Positions 1 through 8,815 are shown, numbered from the stretch's first letter. The stretch is DNA of 40,849 nucleotides from an uncultured Candidatus Saccharibacteria bacterium (GCA_946406315.1 CAMJKD010000011.1:1-40849), one strand, 5' to 3'. Notes: generated by a model from the sequence alone, not told the origin. Numbers and translations: made by a program.

Positions 1-1253
1 CCAGTTGATTCATAATAACCATATTTATCATTTCCAACAATATAGCCATTCTGGAATTGCTGCCAGTAGATGCCGGTATTCGTATTTGTCTCAATATTAC
101 CAATCGGAAAACCTAACTTGCCACCCTCGAAGCCAAAGCTGTGCCATACCTCGCGTATCTTTCCAGTTGATTCATAATAACCATATTGATTATTGCCAAC
201 GATGTAACCTTTTTCATATTGCTGCCAGTAAATATTCGTCTTATTATTGTTGCCATAACCACCGACTTTGGCGCCAAACTTTTCTTCGCCGCCCAGTCTT
301 TCATACGCTTCATCGATCTTTTTATATTCATCTGCCATTATCGTACTGCCAAACCATTCGCTAAAGTACATGAAGAAATTACGATTTCCATAGGAGCCGC
401 AGGTGGCGGAGCCAGGATAATTTCTTAGGGCGCCATCATTTGGCGTATAAGGCGTATATATATACAGGGAAGCGGTCGCAATATTTTCTATATACACACT
501 CTTTGTTCCGCAAGAATAATCTGGGGAATAATAGACTCTATTGGTCGCATATGGTCGATAATTGTAGCTATAAATATGTTCTCTGTAATATTTTAACTGC
601 CATGCCGCCATATTTACCTGATTATAAAAACCATAATATTTCGTGTCGCAAGCTGCATTATCTGGGCAGGCATACCCCATAACTGTATTAAATTCATTTT
701 TAGTTGGCCAGTTATCGCCCCAAGCGTAACTTTCCTTCTTTAGCATCACGAGTAAGACTTGCGGGTTCACGCCATACTCCACCGATGCGTCATGGATAAT
801 TTGTGCAGCAGAAATCATACCCGCCTTCACTTCGCCGTTTGTATCGAAATTGCTAACGTGAGTTTGTGGATTTTCGTAGTATTTATTTATACATACATAT
901 GGCGGGGCATGGTAGCGTTTATCGCCAACTTCTTCGCGCATCCGGCGTGCATATTCCTTCCGTGTCGTGTTTGGATCGACGGCCCTTCCCCTTATGTAAT
1001 AACCAGAGCCAATTTTGCCCGTACCCCACATATCGCAAGCCGGTAAAGTTTTATCCATGAAGGCTTGAATTTGTGCTGTCGTCATCGTACTAGGGTTATA
1101 AAAGACACTATCGTCAACGATTCGTCCCGCCTTGAAATCAGTCGCTTTTATAGCAGTAGAATCGGGCGTATCTTTTATTGCGAGACCAAAAAACACTACC
1201 AAGAAAACTATTACGGCTAATATGTTACTGTATCGTAAAAGTTTGCGTTTCAC
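1..1253 (-). CDS. Secreted lysozyme-like / LGFP-repeat wall-binding protein, C-terminus cut by window start
   Basis: An open frame runs from a GTG at 1253 to the window edge with no stop, giving about 417 residues of an incomplete protein. The GTG is preceded by a strong Shine-Dalgarno (GGAGG six bases upstream), which decides the start. Residues about 8-27 form a signal/anchor helix. Residues about 145-225 contain GVNPQVLLVMLKKES, which resembles the helix carrying the catalytic Glu (E174) of lysozyme-like transglycosylase/glucosaminidase folds, and residues about 263-272 contain LYIYTPYTPN, seen in actinobacterial and CPR cell-surface proteins of this type. From about residue 310 to the edge there are tandem LGFP repeats (LGFPIGN, GYIVGN, YGYYEST), a family known to bind cell-wall material. 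It overlaps the upstream gene (stop at 1225) by 29 nt, so the two are co-transcribed. Enzymatic activity is inferred; surface location is well supported. Confidence 0.8.
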   Translation of the reverse strand, partial: MKRKLLRYSNILAVIVFLVVFFGLAIKDTPDSTAIKATDFKAGRIVDDSVFYNPSTMTTAQIQAFMDKTLPACDMWGTGKIGSGYYIRGRAVDPNTTRKEYARRMREEVGDKRYHAPPYVCINKYYENPQTHVSNFDTNGEVKAGMISAAQIIHDASVEYGVNPQVLLVMLKKESYAWGDNWPTKNEFNTVMGYACPDNAACDTKYYGFYNQVNMAAWQLKYYREHIYSYNYRPYATNRVYYSPDYSCGTKSVYIENIATASLYIYTPYTPNDGALRNYPGSATCGSYGNRNFFMYFSEWFGSTIMADEYKKIDEAYERLGGEEKFGAKVGGYGNNNKTNIYWQQYEKGYIVGNNQYGYYESTGKIREVWHSFGFEGGKLGFPIGNIETNTNTGIYWQQFQNGYIVGNDKYGYYEST

Positions 1254-1830
1254 TTACTCCCTCCGATAAATTAGATTTATATTCAAGCCTTACTTTCCAT
1301 TCTCCAGCGCTGAGACTACCTTTTTCAAGCACGACCGCTTCACAAACCGTATTCTTTGCATTTGGCAAAACTGCAGTTGTTTTAGTGATAGAAGTTGCCC
1401 CACTCGTGAAGACATAATTGCAAACCCCCTCAATTTCTACGACATTAGTGATAATACTACTAATAATCGTTTTACCATCGGCAACATAAGGCTCGTTCAA
1501 TAAGACGACCGCTTTACGGAGTCCATTTTCGTTTTTTTCAACTTCTTTTTTCTGTTCTTTTTCTAGTTCGTCTGTTTTCGCCTTTGCCTCATTGCCGGGT
1601 GTAGTATTATTTTCATCAACTGGCGGCGCTTTTTCATTATTGTCTACGATTTCTGCCGTATTCTTGTTTTCTTCACTCACTATATCCTCGGGTCTTTCTT
1701 TATGGTTTAGCATTTTAATCCCAGCTAAAATTACAAAAGAGAGCATCGCAATAAGCAAAATCCCACCAAAAATCTTCAGTGTGGCATTATTTTTAGAATC
1801 TGCAGTTTTTTGTATTTTTGTTTTAGCCAT
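1225..1830 (-). CDS. Membrane-anchored protein with charged linker and beta-rich C-terminal domain
   Basis: This 201-residue protein is not a family I recognise. A short basic N-terminus is followed by one hydrophobic helix (about residues 19-41), then a Glu/Lys/Asn-rich low-complexity linker (about 45-100) and a C-terminal domain of alternating polar/hydrophobic strands (about 105-201) with two Cys residues (in GVCNYV and NTVCEAV) that could form a disulphide outside the cell. The layout suggests a cytoplasmic stub and an extracellular beta domain. AGGAG lies nine bases upstream of the ATG. It is the first gene of a minus-strand unit and overlaps the LGFP protein gene by 29 nt, so the two probably act together at the cell surface; that link is inference. 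Confidence 0.75.
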   Translation of the reverse strand: MAKTKIQKTADSKNNATLKIFGGILLIAMLSFVILAGIKMLNHKERPEDIVSEENKNTAEIVDNNEKAPPVDENNTTPGNEAKAKTDELEKEQKKEVEKNENGLRKAVVLLNEPYVADGKTIISSIITNVVEIEGVCNYVFTSGATSITKTTAVLPNAKNTVCEAVVLEKGSLSAGEWKVRLEYKSNLSEGVSETQTFTIQ

Positions 1831-1908
1831 AATATAGCACTCCTAACTACATCTAATCATTATCTATAAAAAAATGCAAGTATCTCAGCTCATTTCGAAA
1901 AACGTTTA

Positions 1909-1917
1909 TGCTATAAT
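1909..1917 (+). promoter_or_regulatory. Extended -10 promoter (TGC-TATAAT), leaderless start
   Basis: TGCTATAAT ends 11 nt before the ATG at 1929 and no Shine-Dalgarno lies between, so transcription should start at or within a few bases of the start codon. Confidence 0.65.
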
Positions 1918-1928
1918 CTAATTAAGCT

Positions 1929-4829
1929 ATGGAAGGCGAGAATCCCGAAGATCAATACGGAATTAACCATGTAGAAACCCCAGAAGACGTAATGGGCGTC
2001 GATCTTGGTAATGGCCTAAAAACTAAGATTCGTAGTTCAGAAGATAACCCTAGGAGACCATTCGATAAAGGAAAAACCGGCGACGACGGCAATATTCTTA
2101 ATGCCGGCGAGAAGAATCAGCAGTCCGATAAAGACGAAAACAGCAAAGAAGGCGCATCATGGGCGAACCGCACAGGCGAAAAGGCCAAAATGGCGGCGGC
2201 CGCCGCATCTGGCAATGTTGGCAAGCTTGCGAAAGAAATCAAGAAAAACGGCGGCATTCGTAATACTGCTAAAGTAATCGGTCCAATTGGCACAGTTCTT
2301 ATTATTGTTGCTTTTTGTATTGGTGGTTTTATCGGCGGTCAAAGTACAATGCTTGGAGCTCTCGTAGGGAATCTCCAAGGTAGCTTTGACCCAATTGATG
2401 TAGCAGCCGCCGTGCGTAGTAGGGTCCTCATAAAGAGTATTATGAGCGGCAAGAATACCAAGGGTGGCCTTTGGAGCAAATTCTCTGACCGCATGAAGGC
2501 TAAATTCAAAAAAGCCAACATCGAGGTCGAAACCGACGGCGAGGTAGAATCTCTCAAATATAAGAATGCCGCCGGCGATGACGTAGAAGTAGACGCTGGA
2601 AACTTTGATAGTAAGTATGAAACCGATACAGATTTTCATACTCAATTCTCAGACGGCTCCGCAACCTATAATAATGGGGTAGGACTGTATTACGATTCAG
2701 ATTCCAAAAATGTCATGGATTCTCTTGGCGTAATCCGCAACTCGCTCGACGACGTTGCTGCCAAAGAAGATTACGACGAAACCAAAGCCGCCTTCGACGA
2801 AGATACCGAAGCGGAATTTGAATCCAAATCCAAAGCAAATAAAATGAGCGCAGAAGTTGACGGTGGAACAGAACAAACAACGGAAAAATTAGATCCTAAC
2901 GGCGATCCAACTGGTGAATATGAAACGAACATAGATTCCGGCGATAGTAACAAGGGTAAGATTAGTATAGACTCTCCCGATAATGCAGATGATGCGGTTA
3001 GCGATATGGTGCGCACTAATCTTGGCGTTGACGCGGATGGGAATGATGTAGGCAAAACGGATTTTGATGCAAGTATTGTTGGTACAATTGCCAACGGTGC
3101 CTGCCAATTATACAATACGGCAACTTCAATTAGTCGTATGGTAAAAGCTTATGAGGCAGCACAAGTGGTGATGATGGCGATGAAAGTACTTGAGGCGATT
3201 CAGCGCATGCAAGCTGGTGATGGCGGCGCTGATACTCTTGTGGATGTTGTTGGTAACTATCTAACGCACGAAAAAACTACCGTTTTTGACTTCGGCGGCG
3301 GCGATACAGCAACCGTGACGGGGTCAACCATGAGTAGCTCGCCAATTGCTGCCGTCTTTGGTGGCACAAAACTAACTGGCGAAGATCCGATTGTAAAATC
3401 TTTCGTCACTAGTAAAAGTCAATTTATGAAAATCATGGGTGCCATGAATAGCAGTGTTGGTTATGAAGCTTGCGTAGGAGCGCAATTAGCGGCTGGTATT
3501 ATTGATGCAATCGGCGACGGCGTAACGCTTGGGGCAAAAAAATTGGTTGATATAGTCGTCGGTCTTGCAATAGGTGCTGGCGTCAGCTTAATTATTTCAA
3601 CTGTGACAGCTATATTGGTGCCTAAAATTGCGAATGCTCTTAAACGAGATTTTACATCATTCCTGGAAGGTCCTGAAGCTAGCGGCGTTCTGATGTGGGG
3701 TAGCGAGCAAATTATGGGCGAGAACGCTAAGCATACCGCCATGCAACCTGCTAATCCACAGACTCTTACTGCCTATGTCAAAATGAAGCAGGAAGTTATT
3801 GCTGATCGCGCCCGTTATGACCGCGATAATCTTAGCCCGTTCGATACCTCGTCAGAACATACCTTTATGGGTTCACTTATGCGCACGCTCGGTAAGGCGG
3901 CGCTAAAGACTAATAGCGTAGTTGGCAAAGCCGGTAATATCACGTCCATAGTTAGTAAATCCCTCATATCACTTACGCCTGCTGCTCATGCGGCTGGCGT
4001 AGTTGAAGAAATTATTAGCGAAGGCGACTGTCCGGAGATTAATAATATAAATAATGATAATAAATATGCTTCAGCCTTCTGTACACCAAAGTATATTAGC
4101 GACTATACTACGATGGGCGAAAGTCCAGAAGATGTTATGAAATACTGGAGCGATAAAGGCGCCTTTGATAATTATGACCCAGTTAGCAACCCGAATCCTG
4201 CTATCAAACCAGATACCCCCACCAACACTAACGAGCTTGCTCTCTGTGTAGAAGAATATATTAATCGCGGTGCAGAGTTGGGGTTCCCCGATTCGAGTAT
4301 TGAGGAAAAATATTCCACTTGGAATACTGGTTCCAGTATTGCTGATTCTATCCTTGGCGCCGTACCAATCGTTGGCGGCTTGATTGATGTAGCTAATAAT
4401 AAAAGCAAATTGTACCACATGGGCAATATTCTCGGCTATAAGTATACTGAAGATACTAAGCAAAACCATATGTGCGAACGCTACACGCTCGATCAGCGCA
4501 TGGGTGAATCGATGGGTGTTTACGATAAATCGCAAACTGCTATTTATACAGAAAATTATCTCAAAGAGCACCCATTAGATAACTCGCCATTGGGCATTAT
4601 TGCGCGCCGCAGCGGCCTTAGCAAAGAAGAAGTTAAGAAAGATATTGCCATGATCAACGCTCTCTTATTTGTTGCGGACTATAATTCAGAAGGTCTTGGT
4701 CCTCTCGTTATTGAAGAGAAAAAACCAGAAGTAGTATTTGAATCCACAGAAAACTATATGTATATAATCGGCATAATTCAAAATCCTGCTAGGATTGAAG
4801 AAAAAAGAAATCAAAATATCACTGCATAG
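1929..4829 (+). CDS. Large membrane protein of unknown function (966 aa)
   Basis: I do not recognise a named family. The N-terminal ~120 residues are hydrophilic, rich in Asp/Glu/Lys and Ala. A first hydrophobic segment (about 120-140, with GGFIGG) is followed by a long acidic region (about 200-385), then helical Ala/Gly-rich segments with a strong hydrophobic stretch at about 545-570 (VVGLAIGAGVSLIIS), further amphipathic segments near 685-705 and 810-830, and a hydrophilic C-terminus. Several Cys residues occur in the C-terminal half. The combination of polytopic Ala/Gly-rich core and large soluble regions is reminiscent of VirB6/TrbL-like channel components of type IV secretion systems, which Saccharibacteria are known to encode, but no secretion ATPase is nearby, so this is only a possibility. 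It stands alone, leaderless, divergent from the LGFP unit. Confidence 0.8.
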   Translation: MEGENPEDQYGINHVETPEDVMGVDLGNGLKTKIRSSEDNPRRPFDKGKTGDDGNILNAGEKNQQSDKDENSKEGASWANRTGEKAKMAAAAASGNVGKLAKEIKKNGGIRNTAKVIGPIGTVLIIVAFCIGGFIGGQSTMLGALVGNLQGSFDPIDVAAAVRSRVLIKSIMSGKNTKGGLWSKFSDRMKAKFKKANIEVETDGEVESLKYKNAAGDDVEVDAGNFDSKYETDTDFHTQFSDGSATYNNGVGLYYDSDSKNVMDSLGVIRNSLDDVAAKEDYDETKAAFDEDTEAEFESKSKANKMSAEVDGGTEQTTEKLDPNGDPTGEYETNIDSGDSNKGKISIDSPDNADDAVSDMVRTNLGVDADGNDVGKTDFDASIVGTIANGACQLYNTATSISRMVKAYEAAQVVMMAMKVLEAIQRMQAGDGGADTLVDVVGNYLTHEKTTVFDFGGGDTATVTGSTMSSSPIAAVFGGTKLTGEDPIVKSFVTSKSQFMKIMGAMNSSVGYEACVGAQLAAGIIDAIGDGVTLGAKKLVDIVVGLAIGAGVSLIISTVTAILVPKIANALKRDFTSFLEGPEASGVLMWGSEQIMGENAKHTAMQPANPQTLTAYVKMKQEVIADRARYDRDNLSPFDTSSEHTFMGSLMRTLGKAALKTNSVVGKAGNITSIVSKSLISLTPAAHAAGVVEEIISEGDCPEINNINNDNKYASAFCTPKYISDYTTMGESPEDVMKYWSDKGAFDNYDPVSNPNPAIKPDTPTNTNELALCVEEYINRGAELGFPDSSIEEKYSTWNTGSSIADSILGAVPIVGGLIDVANNKSKLYHMGNILGYKYTEDTKQNHMCERYTLDQRMGESMGVYDKSQTAIYTENYLKEHPLDNSPLGIIARRSGLSKEEVKKDIAMINALLFVADYNSEGLGPLVIEEKKPEVVFESTENYMYIIGIIQNPARIEEKRNQNITA

Positions 4830-4832
4830 GAA

Positions 4833-4859
4833 AATCCCCGCGCATATAACACGGGGATT
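4833..4859 (-). terminator. Intrinsic terminator of the lipoprotein gene
   Basis: AATCCCCG at 4833-4840 pairs with CGGGGATT at 4852-4859 (8 bp, 11-nt loop). Read on the minus strand the stem is followed by TTTTCC, so it best serves the minus-strand lipoprotein gene ending at 4873; on the plus strand there is no T run, although it could also slow read-through from 4829. Confidence 0.7.
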
Positions 4860-4872
4860 GTCAGCTACCCAA

Positions 4873-5745
4873 TCAACGCCATCCGCATTCGTAATTATCC
4901 GGCAAAGGTAATTCTCCTGCTATGTTCCGTCTTGGGTTTAATTCGTTCTGCTCTAACATATAAAGAAGTAGTGCCGCTGCGTCTGGCGAAAAACCAAAAC
5001 TGAATCCTTTGACGACTATCCAACCTTCGGGTGGTTGCTTTTCATTGTAAATTCTTACGACTGAATCGTATTGTTCTTCTCCGTTTTTACCTACAAAAAT
5101 GTAAGAATCCATTACGGTATAACCAACGCCAGGAACGAAATCCTTGCCATTATTATCAAAAGCAACTGCACGAGTAGTAGCCCCTCCATCGGCGCCGAAA
5201 TACCCATCGCCACCCCCAAGCAACCCGACGTTCCCCCAAATGTCGCGCAGCATAGCTTCGAGATCGAGCCATTTGTGTACTGGATTGTTCTCATTTGGTA
5301 TTACATACTTCCACAAATCATGCTCAGTATAAAATACCGCATCGCCGATATGGTGTTCGTATCCGTTACTCTGCTGCTGCTCTTCCTGTTCGCGCCGTTC
5401 CTGTTCCTCGCGCTCTTCCTGTTCGCGCCTCTCACGTTCCTGCTCGGCCTGTTCCTGCTGCTCGCGAGCTTCTTGCTCGCGTTCCGCCAGTCCGTCATCA
5501 TCTTTTTTGGGAGTATCGATACGGTCATCTTCATCGCTGCTGTCGCTCTGCTCACGAGCTTTTTGCTCACGGCTTGCCAGCCCGTCGTCATCTTTGGGTT
5601 CCTGAACTTTTTCTTTCTGATCGGCTTCGGCTACCTGTACAACATTTTGCTTCGGCTGCTCCTTGTCCTCCTCTGCGCAGGCGGTAAGCACGGCACAGAA
5701 GAGAAGTACTGCTAACAAACTTATAATGATCTTTACAGTTTTCAT
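4873..5745 (-). CDS. Lipoprotein with Glu/Arg/Gln-rich coiled-coil stalk
   Basis: The 290-residue product begins with a type II signal peptide (MKTVKIIISLLAVLLFC...) with lipobox LTAC, so Cys22 would be lipidated and the protein anchored outside the membrane. Residues about 25-150 are low complexity: a partly duplicated segment (DDDGLASREQKAREQ and DDDGLAEREQEAREQ) and a run of QERERREQEE-type repeats predicted to be a long charged helix. Residues about 150-290 form a compact C-terminal domain containing GVGYTVMDSYIFVG. No family is recognised. AAAGGTGG lies nine bases before the ATG; a TTGACA-17-TATAGT promoter and a terminator frame it as a single-gene unit, unlike its leaderless neighbours. 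The canonical layout may mean acquisition from another phylum; not proven. Confidence 0.85.
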   Translation of the reverse strand: MKTVKIIISLLAVLLFCAVLTACAEEDKEQPKQNVVQVAEADQKEKVQEPKDDDGLASREQKAREQSDSSDEDDRIDTPKKDDDGLAEREQEAREQQEQAEQERERREQEEREEQERREQEEQQQSNGYEHHIGDAVFYTEHDLWKYVIPNENNPVHKWLDLEAMLRDIWGNVGLLGGGDGYFGADGGATTRAVAFDNNGKDFVPGVGYTVMDSYIFVGKNGEEQYDSVVRIYNEKQPPEGWIVVKGFSFGFSPDAAALLLYMLEQNELNPRRNIAGELPLPDNYECGWR

Positions 5746-5800
5746 CCATCGTCACCACCTTTCTATAGAATCGGAATGAAAACAATAAGTAACTAGTTCC

Positions 5801-5829
5801 ACTATACAACACTTAACAAATTTTGTCAA
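5801..5829 (-). promoter_or_regulatory. Sigma70-type promoter for the lipoprotein gene
   Basis: On the minus strand TTGACA (5829-5824) is separated by exactly 17 nt from TATAGT (5806-5801). The leader is about 50 nt and contains the Shine-Dalgarno. Its -35 box lies within the divergent dus promoter region. Confidence 0.8.
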
Positions 5830-5840
5830 TGTGGCATAAT
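5813..5840 (+). promoter_or_regulatory. Promoter for dus operon, TTAACA-16-TGG-CATAAT-like, leaderless
   Basis: TTAACA at 5813-5818 and CATAAT at 5835-5840 with a TG two bases upstream (extended -10). The hexamer ends 9 nt before the ATG at 5850, so the mRNA probably starts at the start codon. It overlaps the divergent lipoprotein promoter. Confidence 0.65.
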
Positions 5841-5849
5841 ATATAGTAA

Positions 5850-6782
5850 ATGAATTTTTGGAAACAATTTCAACCCAGTTTTACTATCTTAGCGCCAATG
5901 GAGGGCGTTACGGACATTGCTTTTCGCCAGGTTATCGCAAAAGCTGCGCGACCAGACATCTTCTTTACTGAATTTACAAACGTAAATAGTTATATTAGCG
6001 AAAAAGGACGCACTAATGCGCTCGAGCGTTTTCGTATCGAAGAAACCGAGCGACCAATTGTGCCGCAAATATGGGGCACAAAACCAGAAATGTTCGCCGA
6101 GACCGCTAAAGCGCTAAAAGAAATGGGCTTTCCGGCTGTAGATATTAATATGGGCTGCCCAGATCGTCACGTAGTGGCAACTGGCGGCGGTTCTGGTTTG
6201 ATTCGTACGCCAGAATTGGCGAAAGAAATAATTCGCACCGCGAAGACAGCCGGTTTGCCAGTTTCTGTCAAAACTCGCCTAGGTTATAGTTGTGTCGATG
6301 AATGGGGAGATTGGCTAACGACGATACTCAAAGCGGAGCCAGCCGCACTGACTATTCATTTGCGCACGAAGAAAGAAATGTCAAAAGTTGCCGCCCATTA
6401 CGAATTAATTCCAGACATTTTAGCTCTAAAAAATGCAATCTCGCCAGAAACGGTATTAATTATCAATGGCGATATTGAGAGACCGGCTGACACGCAAAAA
6501 TATATCGATATGGGCGTCGATGGCATCATGATTGGGCGTGGCGTTTTTCATAATCCTTTCTGCTTCGAAAAAGAACCACGCGAACACGGCAGAGAAGAGC
6601 TCATTGACTTAATGCGATATCATCTTGATTTATATGAAAAATATGAATTATCCCCATATGATCCGCTCAAGCATTTCTATAAAATTTATATCAACAATTT
6701 TCCAGGCGCATCTGAAATACGCGACCGACTTATGCATACGAAAAGTATTCCAGAAGCACGTGAGGTTTTAGCGGAATTATGA
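5850..6782 (+). CDS. dus: tRNA-dihydrouridine synthase
   Basis: The 310-residue protein is a Dus-family flavoenzyme that reduces uridine to dihydrouridine in the tRNA D-loop. Visible family marks in order: APMEGVTD (FMN-binding start, residue 15 onward), FTEFTNV, INMGCP with the catalytic Cys103, VSVKTRLG with the conserved Lys141, TIHLRTK with the conserved His, IINGDI and GIMIGRG (phosphate binding of FMN). Length is normal for the family. It is leaderless behind an extended -10 and overlaps the following hydrolase gene by 4 nt (ATGA), so the two form an operon. The Dus subtype (A, B or C) cannot be assigned safely. Confidence 0.93.
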   Translation: MNFWKQFQPSFTILAPMEGVTDIAFRQVIAKAARPDIFFTEFTNVNSYISEKGRTNALERFRIEETERPIVPQIWGTKPEMFAETAKALKEMGFPAVDINMGCPDRHVVATGGGSGLIRTPELAKEIIRTAKTAGLPVSVKTRLGYSCVDEWGDWLTTILKAEPAALTIHLRTKKEMSKVAAHYELIPDILALKNAISPETVLIINGDIERPADTQKYIDMGVDGIMIGRGVFHNPFCFEKEPREHGREELIDLMRYHLDLYEKYELSPYDPLKHFYKIYINNFPGASEIRDRLMHTKSIPEAREVLAEL

Positions 6783-7531
6783 AAAAAACTATAATACTCA
6801 TTCATGGCGTTCGCGGTACGCATCACGGACTTGGTTTTATTGCCAGCTATCTTTCGGCGAAATATAAAGTCATCACGCCAGATCTTCCTGGCTCCGGTAC
6901 GCGCGCGGAGTTAAACGATAAAACTATTGACGGCTATGTCGAATGGATACATAGCTACATTAGCAATCTAAAACTAAAACAGAAACCATACGTCGTTGGT
7001 CATTCAATGGGGTCTATGGTCGTATCGCACTATCTAGAGAAATATCCAGACGATACTCAGCATAAAACAATATTGATGTCTCCAATTTTTCGTTCCAAAT
7101 TCAACCAAACGCTTAGTAATATTATTTGCGCATTACTAATGATATTTCTTCATCTTTTACCAAAGTCGCTACGCTACCGTCTCCTACGTAGCAAGTTTAT
7201 ATCATATTGTATTTCGCACTTTTTAACCTACGATAAAACGCAACAAGAATCTATCGATCAATTACACTATCGCTACTCGGGACGTTTTTCGTCGGCCGAT
7301 TCTATCATGGCTGACATCAAAATATCCATGCGCAAACAGACTATTATCCCTACCGATAAAGATGTCTTATTGATAATAGGCGACAAGGACCAACTTACCT
7401 CGCTAAAACTTGCGCATAAAAAAGCTAAAAAACATCATGTAGCGATGAAAGTAATTCCGAATTCTGGCCATTTGATTAATTACGAAACACCGAAGCAAGT
7501 TGCTGATGCAATTGACGCATTTATTAGCTAA
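6779..7531 (+). CDS. Alpha/beta hydrolase
   Basis: The 250-residue protein has the alpha/beta hydrolase fold: LIHGVRG (oxyanion-hole HG), nucleophile elbow GHSMG with Ser76, a C-terminal acid in GDKDQ (Asp202 or Asp204) and the catalytic His231 in NSGHLINYETP. A more hydrophobic cap region lies at about residues 110-165. The closest type is the monoacylglycerol-lipase/esterase group; the substrate cannot be read from sequence. Translation is coupled to dus through the ATGA overlap, and the stop codon overlaps the stop of the convergent glycosyltransferase gene. Confidence 0.88.
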   Translation: MKKTIILIHGVRGTHHGLGFIASYLSAKYKVITPDLPGSGTRAELNDKTIDGYVEWIHSYISNLKLKQKPYVVGHSMGSMVVSHYLEKYPDDTQHKTILMSPIFRSKFNQTLSNIICALLMIFLHLLPKSLRYRLLRSKFISYCISHFLTYDKTQQESIDQLHYRYSGRFSSADSIMADIKISMRKQTIIPTDKDVLLIIGDKDQLTSLKLAHKKAKKHHVAMKVIPNSGHLINYETPKQVADAIDAFIS

Positions 7532-8799
7532 TCTTCATCTTTGGCGCGATTATCTAAAACGATATTATATATTTCTTCCATCCGCGTTAATGTATGGCTT
7601 ATGTCGTGTTTTGCGATTCTCTTGACGGACTCTTTCGACATCTTTTCGCGTAATTCCGAATTGTATAGAATCCGAATTATTCCACGCGCTATACTTTCCT
7701 CATCGTCCGGCTCATAAATATATCCATTCTTTCCGTGTTGAACCAACTCTGGTACCGCACCAGCTTTCACGGCGATAGCTGGCAATCCCGAAGCCATCGC
7801 TTCCATCAGTACAATACTCTGGGTTTCAGTTTTTGAAGTAATTGCAAACACTGTCCCAACACGATATAGCTGAGGTAGATCGTCTCCCACGACGCGACCT
7901 GTAAAATGCGCGTGATTAGCAAAGCCGTTCTTGGCGGCAATTTCTTCTAGTTTTTCCCGAGCCGTACCGTCTCCCACGACTACGATATGCGCCTCCGGCA
8001 CTTTTTGTATAACGCGCGCAAAAGCGTTCATTAAAACGTCGAGACTTTTTTCTGGATCGATGCGACCGACATATAACACGATTGGTGTATTTTTCGGAAT
8101 GTCATACTTTGCATAGATTTCGCTATTTACTCGACCCTTTGCAAAGCGCGATAAATCGATGCCGTTACTTAGTGCTTCGACTGGAACTTTGAAGAAGCGG
8201 CGATTCTTTGGCACTAAGTCTGCAATTGCTTGCTCGGTTGGCATCGTGGCATACTCACTCCGACGCAAGAAACTCAAAAAATATGCATTCATTGCCGCAT
8301 TAATTGGCTTCTTTGCTAATCCTGGTAATTTAACTTGTTGTGTTAAATTGTCTGGGTAGGCATGATCCGTGGAGACAATTGGAATATTACGCTTTTTTGC
8401 ATAGCGAAAGACCGCTAAAGCCAAAGGTCCTGGTGTTTGATTATGAATAATATCTGGTTTAAAATCATCAAGCACTCGCTTGATGTCTGAATACGGATTA
8501 TAACTAACATGAAGACCGTTTTTATATATTAATTGTGGCACTTTGACGCCTAATAGCTTTTTATCCTTTGGTACTTTTTCAATTTGATCCGGATAAAGAT
8601 ACATACGTTTTGATTTTAGCCTTACAACCGTAAAATTATAGTCCTCATCTTCCTCGACGCCAAATTCCCCCGTAATACTTGGCGCCAACACCATTACCTG
8701 ATGTCCGCGCTTTTTTAACCCTGCCGCTAAATTCCTCGAAAAGACCGCTATGCCATTTATCATCGGGTAGTAAACATCTGTAGAGATAACTATTTTCAT
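7528..8799 (-). CDS. GT4-family glycosyltransferase
   Basis: The 423-residue protein is a GT-B retaining glycosyltransferase. The N-terminal domain starts with MKIVISTDVYYPMINGIAV (acceptor side, glycine loop) and has HNQTPGPLAL and STDHAYPDN; the C-terminal domain has VLYVGRIDPEKS and the nucleotide-sugar EX7E motif in EAMASGLPAIAVKAGAVPE. This layout is shared by diacylglycerol glucosyltransferases and phosphatidylinositol mannosyltransferases, so glycolipid synthesis is likely, but donor and acceptor are inferred only. The ATG lies 6 nt after TAAAAT of a TGG-extended -10 box, meaning a leaderless mRNA. Its stop overlaps that of the hydrolase tail to tail. Confidence 0.92.
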   Translation of the reverse strand: MKIVISTDVYYPMINGIAVFSRNLAAGLKKRGHQVMVLAPSITGEFGVEEDEDYNFTVVRLKSKRMYLYPDQIEKVPKDKKLLGVKVPQLIYKNGLHVSYNPYSDIKRVLDDFKPDIIHNQTPGPLALAVFRYAKKRNIPIVSTDHAYPDNLTQQVKLPGLAKKPINAAMNAYFLSFLRRSEYATMPTEQAIADLVPKNRRFFKVPVEALSNGIDLSRFAKGRVNSEIYAKYDIPKNTPIVLYVGRIDPEKSLDVLMNAFARVIQKVPEAHIVVVGDGTAREKLEEIAAKNGFANHAHFTGRVVGDDLPQLYRVGTVFAITSKTETQSIVLMEAMASGLPAIAVKAGAVPELVQHGKNGYIYEPDDEESIARGIIRILYNSELREKMSKESVKRIAKHDISHTLTRMEEIYNIVLDNRAKDED

Positions 8800-8814
8800 G
8801 ATATGATTTTACCA
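8799..8814. promoter_or_regulatory. Two overlapping divergent extended -10 boxes in a 16-nt intergenic gap
   Basis: Plus strand: TG-A-TATGAT at 8799-8807 ends 8 nt before the ATG at 8816. Minus strand: TGG-TAAAAT at 8814-8806 ends 6 nt before the ATG at 8799. The hexamers share two bases. Any further promoter elements must lie inside the opposite coding region. Confidence 0.65.
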
Positions 8815-8815
8815 T

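Noticed and set aside
5..364. Plus-strand frames in the first 1.2 kb
   Set aside because: They are shadows of the minus-strand LGFP protein frame, which shows clear family motifs, a signal helix and a Shine-Dalgarno-supported GTG start.
2157..2645. 162-residue minus-strand frame inside the 966-residue gene
   Set aside because: No start signals or family features; the opposite frame is continuous over 2.9 kb.
5071..5715. 214-residue hydrophobic plus-strand frame
   Set aside because: It is the antisense of the Glu/Arg-rich lipoprotein stalk, where codon composition produces Leu/Phe-rich shadows; no start signals are present.
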